Origin: Hirsutella rhossiliensis
Lineage: Eukaryota > Ascomycota > Sordariomycetes > Hypocreales > Ophiocordycipitaceae
Length of the DNA stretch: 64,000 bases
Direction of reading: 5' to 3'
Assembly: GCF_020360975.1 (NCBI RefSeq)
Contig: NW_025408685.1
Location: 372,001 to 436,000 of the forward strand
The notes under the pieces: generated by a model
What the model saw: only the letters and a program-made list of their open reading frames with translations
Told to the model about the DNA's origin: nothing
Databases searched by the model: none
Made by a program: the position numbers and the translations under genes
Shown: positions 33,691 to 42,726 of the stretch, piece after piece
How positions within the stretch are numbered: the stretch's first letter is position 1
Layout of the letters: every line of letters starts with the position of its first letter

Positions 33691-33759
33691 GTGTTCGAAG
33701 TATTTTTATTATTATTTGTATTACGCCCGGAGGAATCTCCTAGACGGCCACTGCAGTAA

Positions 33760-34140
33760 GTGATCTACGGTAACAGTACATTGCTTCATGACACCCAGAG
33801 CCCCACGATTCTGTTCGCTCGTTGTCCAGCCTCGGTCGATGCTTCCATGACAAGCCTGCTTAAAGGCCAATTTCTCCAAATGTTCAGCATCCTATCCTCG
33901 GCAGCTGAAGCATGGTCTGTCGCCTTGCGAAGCTGGATAATGTTAGTGAAGATTAGTCAGCATTGTCAGCTGCCGCTCGCGTCATTGAGTTTGGCCCTGT
34001 CGAGCCTTTTCGTGGCCATCGCAAACTTAATTGTCGCTCTGACTGCTTGCTTGTCTGGTGCCCATTTCATCGGGTCGTGCACGGTCTTCCCTCCTAGGAA
34101 ATGCGAAAGATAGCCGATTTTTGTTCTTAAACTTTTCGCC
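33760..34140. other. Unassigned fragment
   Basis: No clear gene. A minus-strand frame reads IGYLSHFLGGKTVHDPMKW and ATIKFAMATKRLDRAKLN, which looks like protein but is not recognised. A transposon or degraded host fragment is possible. Confidence 0.25.
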
Positions 34141-34155
34141 ATAATCTCGGAGTAA

Positions 34156-34191
34156 CGAAACATGCACGGACGATTTCGAAACATGCACGGA
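34156..34191. repeat. Direct repeat upstream of MULE gene
   Basis: CGAAACATGCACGGA occurs at 34,156-34,170 and 34,177-34,191, an offset of 21 bp (two helical turns). It lies about 200 bp upstream of the MULE start and may be part of its terminal inverted repeat. The partner end is lost because the right side of the MULE was cut away. Confidence 0.4.
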
Positions 34192-34392
34192 GACTTAAAC
34201 CCCATTTGGAAGAGTAGGCGCGCACCACAATTTGGCGCGCGCGTTCCCCAACGCGATGGCTGCCGCGGCCACTGTAGCCAACGCGCGCCTCCCTTTTCCT
34301 ACTGCCTACGCCGCATATCTTTGATTTGGAGCGTTTGAAGCTATCACCACTCTCATTCAACACAATACCAACGCCGCCGCGCCGCCGCCACG

Positions 34393-35146
34393 ATGGCTAC
34401 GATCGAGGGCGAAGGCCCTGAGCCTATATCTATCCAGGACACACTTTTTTGCACATATGCCGAGGCTCTTGAGGCACTTCGGAATGATCAGCAAGATCAA
34501 GGCTACGTCGTTAACGTTGCAAAAGCAAGACTTCCGGAAGGCTAAGCGTAAAGCAGCCACCATTCGGTGCCAGTATAGTGGTAGCTATAGGTCCTGGGAG
34601 GAGAATGAGGGCAAGTACAAAACGTCAACCAAAAAGTCAGGATGCCTGTTTTACAGTAACATCCGATTCCACCAACCTTCGCAGTCGTACAGGGTTACTT
34701 TCAAGGTCAATTCCCACTGCCACGAGCCTCTCTTCGCGCCGGCTGCCTCTGCCCTTATTCGTCAACGCAGTCAACGCAAATTTGGCATCGAACGACTATA
34801 CCGTCTCGTTGAGACCTATAGTAGCAACGCAGCTAATATGCGGAAGGATATTGCCGAGGCTACCCAACGCGACCATCCTGAGGTCCTAATCAACGATCGT
34901 GATGTAGGATACATTCAGCGCCAGCTTCGTCTTCAACGCTACGGCGCTACTACATCTACACAAGCGTTCCTCGACGTACTCCTCGCTGCAAAGGCCGACG
35001 GGGAAGTCGCCTTCTTTGCAGTTGACCGTGGCCCTAATGGCAAGATCTGGAGGATATTCTGGATATACTCTGACTGTCTTGCTGACTGGAAGCGTAACCC
35101 GGAACTCCTTATCATGGATAACACGTATCTTGTCAACCGTTTCAAC
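34393..35146 (+). pseudogene. MULE transposase, 5' part
   Basis: Mutator-like element transposase. Start MATIEGEGPEPISIQDTLF at 34,393 with an FAR1-like N-terminal region (YAEALEALRNDQQDQGYVV). A frameshift near 34,540 leads to a DNA-binding-like segment (KKSGCLFYSNIRF, FKVNSHCHEPLF). The start of the MULE core follows: FWIYSDCLADWKRNPELLIM and DNTYLVNRFN, with the first catalytic Asp in DNTY. The gene is interrupted at GTTTCAAC (35,139-35,146) by hAT copy 2 and resumes at 38,975. Confidence 0.85.
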
Positions 35147-35502
35147 CAATGCTCCTAATAGTGTGGCCAGTGCGTTTGGACCCCTCAAACTGCTCATTCA
35201 GTGCGTGTGACTTGGCCGCACTACACTACCAGTGTGCCTGAGATGTTCAAACTGAACTATTAGTCTGTTCGTCACGGCCAAACTGAACTACAGTGCAAAC
35301 TGTGGTCTACACTATTAGTGTGAACATATAGTCTGACATTTGGCATTGCACCCGTCGCACCTGCAAGGTTGCCTTCAAGTTTTCCAGCGCCCTCACCGAA
35401 TTGCCTGCCTTACCTGCAGCTTTCTCGCCCCTTTCCTGAATCAGAGGCTCAGACCTGGTACCGGTGGCTTCCGGATCGATATAGCGACACTGGAATCCAT
35501 AA

Positions 35503-37617
35503 TTAGACAATCTTCATCTGACGAAACAGAAATCTTACCTCGGATGGGAGTATCAGAGCGCTCCGGTCCCAGGATCGTAGGCATTCCAAGAGATTTAAAG
35601 TTTCAATGTTCATAGATCCTCGCTGGTCGGTTACCGAAAGTTTGGCTTTGGAGAAGAGCCGCTCTGTCTCAGTAGACATAGGCGCAATCGATAGAAGGTC
35701 AATGGCCATCAAAGATAAGTTAGGAACCGTCGCCGCTGCGCTGACTCTAACCACCATTTCAACGGATCCGATACCATCACCACAGGCTCGCGGCAATACA
35801 CTTCGTACTCGTCGTCATCCATGTTGAAAATCGTAGCCTTTGCTCTTTCATCCACATTTTGTACCCATTTGGTCGTCTTGCACTTGGCTCTTGTGCGGAA
35901 GCTGGTCGAAGAACAGGGCAGGAGTGGTAGATTTGTATGCCTCCTCCAGAGCTCCCCTACCCGAGCTTTAGCTCTCTCAATCCATTCATTCTTGTCGTCC
36001 CAAGTCTTCTCCATATATGCCCACTTGAGGAAGGATTTAATACCGTCGCTGCTGAATAGACTGGCGAATCTTCCGTCAATTCGTAGTAGTCGGCTAATTT
36101 GGCCCATGTCGTCTCCATCATTGTAGCCAAGTGGGGGATGGTAGTGGCCTCCTTGGCCGCTTCAATGTGGTGCAAGAGATAGTCCATGGTTGGCAGAACG
36201 TCAGAGATGGAATTGCCGGTGCCTTCGTTGGCCATTGTAGCGTCGTGAAAAGGTTCGAGAAATTTGTGAATTTCAGCCAGAGTAACCCAGTCAGAGGAAG
36301 TCAGAGCATCGTCTTGCAGGGCAGGCTCTTGAGCACAAAATATGGTGATGCCTTGACGGACTTTTGTTCTAAGGGCCCACTCAACCATGCTATGCCACGA
36401 ATTCCAACGAGTGTCATTGTCGCGCCGTAGCCGTAGACCGTCAGTGAGACCAGTGAATGTCTGAAGTCGCTGGGGAGTCCAGGTGATGTAGACCACGATA
36501 TTATGCAATTTGCCTATCGCCCTCGCTTTCTCCATTGCTTAACTTCGTCGTCGGACGGTCCGTGGTAGGAATCTGCTGTGGGTGGTCGCTTTCCTATGAG
36601 GAACTCCATCACGGCCAGGTTAATGATGTGGCCGAAACAGCGAAGTCGGTGAGGAAGAGGATCGTAGAAAACTTCGAACTCGTGCTCCAAGTCGTCGGAG
36701 ACTTTGTCGATCATGGTATTCATGTTGGTGGCATTATCCATCATAAAGTATCCAACTTTGTCGCTATTCCATATTCTCGTATGAACTCCATGATGGCTTC
36801 TGCCATGTTCTCGCCGCTGTGCTGTCCTTCCAATTCTTTTATCCTCACCACCAGGGACTGCAGACCATGATCTTCGGTAACGAATTGAACTGTAAACCCT
36901 ATTACGCCCAAACAATTCGGCGATGTCCAATTGTCTGGAACAATGTGGATTGACGAGAGAGCATTCTGCAGAGCTCGCTTTACAAACTCCTTTTGTTGTC
37001 GTAGCCCCATTGTAAGTCATTTTTAACCGTGTCGCCGGACCTCGGAGAGATCATCGGCGGCCGGACGGATATACCGGATAAAGTCGCGAAAGGCCGGCTG
37101 CTCAACATGAGCAAATGAGAGGCTGCAGGCTACTGTATAACGGCAGTACAGTTCGCGGAGAGTCGCTTGGTCTAGGCATCTACCTCTGCGGTCGCCTTGC
37201 GTTTCTTGGTGGAGACCAAAGTTCCATTGGCCAGGAATGCGGTGATGTCTCCGAGGCGACTTTGCGTCACTTCCCGCCTGGTCTCCTGCCGCCCAGAAAT
37301 AATGATATTGTGCTCCTTTCGCAAATGATTGACGATGGCGGACGACCCACCACAGTAATTGTATTTCTTCGCTCTTTTCTTGTCGAAGCAGGGCTGGCAA
37401 TGCCACCATTTCGTTCCATTGAATCAACCCAAGCTGCCGGAATACTCCTACCTTCTTCTCTTCGACAATACTGCCAAATAGGAGACGTCTTTCGGCGGTA
37501 GACGCTAAGGACAGGCGAAGAGGATGGTGCCGGTGACGGGGAAGCCGCTGTCCCACTAATAAGGTCAGAATCATCTATATAGGTGCCAGCCTCGGAGTGA
37601 TCCACGATGGAGGACAT
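35503..37617 (-). pseudogene. hAT transposase (copy 2), frameshifted
   Basis: Same protein as the copy at 5,972-8,090: start MSSIVDHSEAGTY at 37,617, BED finger, RNase H-like core with MMDNATNMN, C-terminal ETERLFSKAK block, stop at 35,503. The serine-proline stretch after GTAAS is in frame here but shifted in copy 1. Conversely, GATTCAATGG near 37,410 lacks one C present in copy 1 (GATTCCAATGG), which throws the BED finger out of frame. Further differences at homopolymers occur. Confidence 0.85.
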
Positions 37618-38387
37618 GATCCTCTAGGGAATGCACTAGACCATAAGAGTGGCGATCATGGGAATCTGGCGGAGAGCAGGATTGGTGGGATAAACCGGAT
37701 TGTTTGTGGCAGCTCCGGTCAGATCATTCTGTGGTGGACAACTTCCTTTTTGACCACCCTAGGAAGTCCTAGTGATTTGGTTTGGACCACAGAATCCAAT
37801 TAATTTGAGTTTGCCGGCCAATGATCGGTCATATCCCTTTAGCGTCGGCGCACAACGAAACTTTACATCGTCGCGAATTGTTCCGTACGTGCTCGCTTCG
37901 CGCTCGTCTCGCGCTCATCTCGTGCCAGCCAAGCGACACGCCCCAGTGTTCCTAACGTCGGCATCCAATTTGCGTACGCAACGGCGGTGGAGATCCTCAG
38001 TTGAGCCTCGACGAGAAGAGCATCAGAAGGCTTGCGGTGCATCGACCTATGAAGCTAATGATTGGTGTAGCTGGGGCCGTAGAAGTGTGGCCGAGGCTCA
38101 ATCTGCGCTTTGGACTGTAACCCGACTGACAAACTTGAACAAATTGGCAGGGCAACATCCGGTATAATGGGTTTTCTCGACCAGAAACGATAACTTAGCA
38201 ACATGTTTTGATAGCATAATAAAGTCAATAACAGGCGGAAGCTCTTAGCAAAGCTTGTGTTTAGACGCTTACCAGTATGCTTAATTACAACGGAAAGAAG
38301 CGAATGTATTGGCATCTCAACTGCTTCGCATAAATATTGACGAGCCAGCCTGCCTCCTACCCTAGAGATGACAGATAGGTTAGAGGC

Positions 38388-38609
38388 TGTCACGACCCTG
38401 GGCGCCAGCGTAGAGCCGCCAGCGCAGCACCTCACCAGTGTCACGTGCCCAAGCAGCATCACGTGCCCACGCGCGACCTCGTGTCTATATAAGGGCCCGC
38501 TCGGTCGTGTAGTCTAGTCTTCCTTTCTTGCTCCTTAGCTTTGAGTCTTTGTTCATAGTGCCAATACATCTTTATAGCCGTCAAGGCTCGTATGTGCCTG
38601 GCCGTAACA
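38388..38609. mobile_element. Solo LTR inside hAT copy 2
   Basis: A 222-bp LTR beginning TGTCACGACC and ending GGCCGTAACA (TG to CA), flanked by GAGGC on both sides (38,383-38,387 and 38,610-38,614). It holds a TATA-like TCTATATAAGGGC near 38,484. hAT copy 1 has the uninterrupted sequence at this point. A gypsy origin is likely from the TGTCACGAC start. No internal region remains, so it is the product of LTR-LTR recombination. Confidence 0.9.
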
Positions 38610-38974
38610 GAGGCTACCTGGCACCCCGCCTTTGTACGGTGACATAACGGGTATATCATAACTCCCCGACCGGGGTTCCGCCACTTGGATAATACGCACT
38701 TCGTCTTACAGGTTATACATGTTTTCGTTGAAATCAATCCGAAACCCTATTTCAAGGTAGTAAAATCCGGGTTGCTGGTAATCATGGGGCGCACTAATAG
38801 TGCAACTATTAGTCTGGACCCTTGCACTGAACTACCCGTTCAGTTTGGGCAAGCTACACTGAACCACCAGTGTGGTGTGAGAAACGCACACTACACTAAT
38901 AGTGCGGCACTAATAGTGTAAACCACAGTGTGCACTAATAGTCCTCTTAATGGTCCACACTATTAGGAGCGCTG

Positions 38975-39649
38975 GTTTCAACATGCCACTGCTGCAAATC
39001 ATTGGGACTACGGGACTACACAAGAGCTACAGTGTAGCCTTTGGTATTGCCTCCAAGGAAGACGAAGGCGCCTTCAACTGGATTCTCTCACATCTCTACG
39101 ATACCGGCCGACGGGCCAGCATTCCTGCTCCTGGCGTTGTTATTACTGGTTTTGACAAAGCCCTCAAGAACGCCCTTTCCTCTGTTTTCCCCTTTACACA
39201 GCAACAACTCTGCGTCTGGCATATGATGAAAAACGTGATCCTACATATCAAGAAGAAGTGGGTTGGTAGCCTCGAAGGTACCGAGATTATACTCCGGAGA
39301 TAGGGCAGATGAAGCAGACACTCGCCTCGGCGCCGCGGCTGCCCTCGCAAACGACCGAACGAACGCCAACGCTATCGAGGACCGACCGATCGATCATACC
39401 GCCGAGGCACAGATACAACATGCCTCCCAGCTAGCGGACCAATATCTCGATGAAGAACAGGATGACGAAGGGAACCCAATCCCGCCGCCGCCGCCAAAAC
39501 GGACCTTTAAGCATACAGCTGACGGTATCCGTGATGCCTGGGCTTCAGTCGTTAGGGCACGCACGCCTGAGGAGTGTAGTGAGCAGTGGAATCTACTATG
39601 TGTAGAGTTTTTCGACCAGCCAGGTAACCCTAGCCCTATATATCGTTAA
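38975..39649 (+). pseudogene. MULE transposase, 3' part, truncated
   Basis: Continuation of the MULE core: MPLLQIIGTTGLHKSYSVAF, EDEGAFNWILSHL and GVVITGFDKALKNALSSVFP (second catalytic Asp), then CVWHMMKNV. A frameshift near 39,295 is followed by DGIRDAWASVVRARTPEEC, a MULE C-terminal helix pattern. The gene stops where the left arm of the palindrome begins (39,662); the C-terminal third and the right terminal repeat are missing from the window. Confidence 0.83.
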
Positions 39650-39661
39650 CGTACATGATAA

Positions 39662-42600
39662 GCAGGACTTATCGTGGGGTCGATTTGCGGAGTAATTTCG
39701 GGAAATCGTATGCGATTACATATCTACCATCTGATAAGTGCCCGGCGCCGCGCACGCGAATATCTCCACGGCCAGCAGCCCAATCGAGGCCATTCCGGGG
39801 CCTGGGGGACTAATCCACCCGGCGGCGCGTTTGGTCGAGGAGCACCCGTATAGGCTACCGTCCGTCGAGATATTTGCGTTGCAGCGCCGCGAATGGGTAA
39901 TGGGGGCTAGGCTCGGCTACAGGAACTGCGAGATAGTAATGCACTGATCCTACGGCCCTTTGATCCTCAAAAATATGTCTAGTTACATGGATATAAATAT
40001 GTATAAATACTCTACGAGGCGGCTGGCTTACGTCGACGAGGGCGGTCCGCTTTCCCAGCCGGGTCCTCCGCCCCGACGGCCCTGACCTCGAGTTGACCTG
40101 GTCCCGGCCTGGACCTGGGTCATCGGGCACGGGGTCCCTACCTGTACCCGTATCTGGCCCTGGCCCTGGCCCCGATCCTGGCCCCGCCGTCGGCGCTGTT
40201 TGAGCTCGTCGACGAGTCGGTTCAAGCTTCGGCCGGCGCGTAACAGCTCTAGCTCTGCAACGGCCGCCTCCTTGCATTTGCCGGACGCCATACGGGCCAA
40301 CAGCTCGTCCCAGATCACCTTCCGGCGACAGAACTGCACTCTGACCCCGTTCCCGGCGCCAGCGGCTTCCCACGTCTCTTCCAGCTCCCGTACGGCCTTC
40401 TGACCTGCAAACCCTTCCTCCCACTCCTTCCAGACGTCCCCACCGTAAAGACCCTTGCCAGGGCTGTGACGATAGGCATGCCTGGTACCAGAGGCTCTGG
40501 GTCGGGGGCCGGGGCCGGAGCTGTATTGAGATTCAAGGTAGGTACTGTTGACGGGGCCGGGGCCGGGGCTGGGGCCAGCGCCTCTCCTGACCCGGCTCCG
40601 AAGTAGCCGGTAAAGGTGATAGGACCTTGCCTTGGAGGAGGGCATCGAGGCCGCCCTGAATCCCGTCCAGCCGGGCCTCGCCGGATGGCGAGCCGCTGAC
40701 TATTCTGTAACAGGGCCTCCCGCGTGCTCTCTATGACGCCGCTTAGTTCCGGCAGCGCGCGTCGTACGAGCAGGCTTACCGGCGCCATAGCCCTACCGCG
40801 GTGGACCGCACGGCGACGGCGAACTCGTCCCACTCGGGCCCGCCAAAAGGGCGTAGGCGAAGAACGGTAGCGACGGGTAGCGGAGCTGTAGGACGGCCAG
40901 GTCCTGCAGAAGTACTATACGCAGGCGCCGCATAAGCTTAAGGAAGCCGTCAGCGGCTAGGTCGTCGTCGTCGAGACCGCCTTCTGCCCAGCATTGCCGG
41001 CGCGCGCGCGCTCAAAGCGGGTTCCCACTCGATCCACGGCCACAGCTGCTTTTGTAAGACGTACGGGGTTCGTGAGCCGCACGCGCGAGGAAGTAGTCCC
41101 CGGGAGGCCGAGAAGCCGGCGACGATACGCATGAACTGCCGCGGTAGGTGCGTAAGATATGCCTGGCAGAGCACGCTCTGGTTCCAGCGGCCGGCCTGCG
41201 AGATCTGGGCGAGCGACGTGCCATGGGTCTCCGCGTCCTGGGCGCCCACCCTGCGCGGGAGGTGCGTCTTCTTCGACGCGATAAGGCCGGCAGCGCCGAA
41301 GATACGCCAGGTCTCTTGTAGCTGCGTCGGGTACGAGAGCCTGCTCGCGGTCCCGCCCGACGAGGACCTTGATCCGATACCAGTCCTGACGGCGCCGGAA
41401 GGACGGGGGTTCGCCGGCGACGTGCCAGCGCCAAAAGAAGAGCTGTGCTAGGGCCCCTGCGTACAGAATAAGGGGTCCTTGTGCCGGAGCGCGCCCATAA
41501 ACTCCTTCCTCGCCGTCTTATTTAGCTTGCCGTCCCGTAAAAGGCTTACCAGGCAACCACAGGGGTCGGGCCTCCGAAGGCGGATAGTCGAGTAGGGATA
41601 GGTCTGCAAGCTCCATCTTGCGGCGGTTCTCCCCGTAAGAGGTAGTAGTGGCCGAAGAGGAGGTCGACTCGCGTACGGAGGTTTTGCGGCGTATACGCGG
41701 CGCCAGTGAGAAGGAGATCCTGGATCCGAAGCCATTCATCGGGGAGGTAGCCGGCCTGGATCCCGTCGCTTCCGCGGTCTTTAAAGGAGGCGCGGTCGTG
41801 CTTCCCCCGCTGGCGGCCCCGTTGCTCAAGGAATCCTCGTACGGCGGCGCCCCGGGGATTCTCCGTATTCGCGTTGCCGTGAGCCACCTGGAGCCTCCAT
41901 AGCTCGATAACGGCCGCGATATAGGCGTCGATAGTGCCCTCGTAAGCAAAGACCCTTCGGTAAGGTCTACTGCAGCCGTCGCGAGGCCTGTGGGTGGCAC
42001 GTAGCCCTCGCGGTCGTCAGCGAGCAGCTCGGCGGCCTCGGCCAGGGGGACCTCCAAAGCTTCGGCCAGGCTTTCGGCCTCTGCCATGGCCGCGGCCTCG
42101 AGCTGCTCCTGTTCGCGCTGTTGCCGTACCTGTACGGCCTCGCCGTTGCCGTTGCCCTAATCTTACCCGCGCGCGCGGCTTCTTCTGCGGCGGCACAACG
42201 CGTCGTAACAGGATATCCTCTTTGAGCCACGCCGCCAGCTTGTCCGGCGTTACGAGCTCGCCGTCGGGCCAGCTATAGAGCGAGCCGTCTGCTGCAGCCC
42301 GAGGCGTATGGCACCAGGCCTATACGCATTTGTCTGTTAGCCGCCTAGGGGGCCGTACGTGACAGGGATCGAAGTGGAGGACCGGCCGGGGGACGCGCCT
42401 TCCACTCCCGCTGCTTCGCCGCGTAACTCCGCGTCGTGTTCGCCGGCTGTTCGTCCTTCTTCGCCTGGATGCCCGCCCTCCGGGCGGCACGGGCGCGCTC
42501 GTCAGCTGCCGTGTACGAGTCGTCCGCGGCCATCTCGGTCGATCGGGCAACCTTCCTACGGGCGAATGTCTGGGCTCGGTTGGCCGGAAACCCGATAAGT

Positions 42601-42726
42601 CGGGTGGGAACTTATCAAATGCACTTATCAGGCGTCCTGCACACGATTTCACGGGCGGCGTTTTGCGGGCGATAAGTGGTCACGTGGTCTAAGTGAATTA
42701 CGACGCAATTGCGGGCACCACCGATA
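39662..42726 (-). mobile_element. Crypton-like element, left arm of palindrome
   Basis: About 3.06 kb. It begins GATAAGCAGGACTTATCG and ends at the central TA next to the pogo element. The entire stretch is repeated in inverted orientation at 44,565-47,460, differing mainly by small indels (the right arm is about 170 bp shorter). It encodes a tyrosine-recombinase-like protein on the minus strand. GATAAG/CTTATC motifs are clustered at both ends: 39,662, 39,673, 39,733, then 42,594, 42,611, 42,624, 42,671 and 42,723. Confidence 0.75.
40028..42533 (-). pseudogene. Crypton-like tyrosine recombinase with GCR1_C-like domain (left arm)
   Basis: Start MAADDSYTAADERARAARR at 42,533, then NTTRSYAAKQREWK, a SAM-like core-binding pattern, followed by a probable GC-AG intron. 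The catalytic region in shifted frames reads LRGENRRKMELADL (probable catalytic Arg), KTHLPRR with AETHGTS (H-x-x-R box), ISQAGRWNQS and AYLTHLPRQFMRIVAGF (probable nucleophile Tyr). The C-terminus has a GCR1_C-like segment (ELEETWE, FCRRKVIWDELLARMASG) and a low-complexity Pro/Gly/Gln tail. Several indels break the frame. Assignment of individual catalytic residues is inference. Confidence 0.68.

Larger units (their letters stand above)
28300..33740 (+). mobile_element. Helitron (family 1), decayed
   Basis: Plus-strand rolling-circle transposon with zinc module, N domain, Rep and PIF1 helicase in the usual order, followed by a non-coding tail with strong hairpins at 33,589-33,607 and 33,659-33,690. 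It belongs to the same family as the fragment at 2.0-3.7 kb. The motif CAGCCCGAAGGG (28,037-28,048) recurs as its reverse complement near 33,640-33,651, so these may be related end structures. Exact termini are not resolved. Confidence 0.8.
35147..38974 (-). mobile_element. hAT transposon copy 2
   Basis: A 3,828-bp element, reverse orientation to copy 1. The ends are CAATGCTCCTAATAGTGTGG and the complement of CAGCGCTCCTAATAGTGTGG. It is flanked by a perfect 8-bp duplication GTTTCAAC (35,139-35,146 and 38,975-38,982), the hallmark length for hAT. Deleting the element plus one duplicate restores the MULE frame (LVNRFN followed by MPLLQIIG). It contains a 222-bp solo LTR. Confidence 0.95.
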
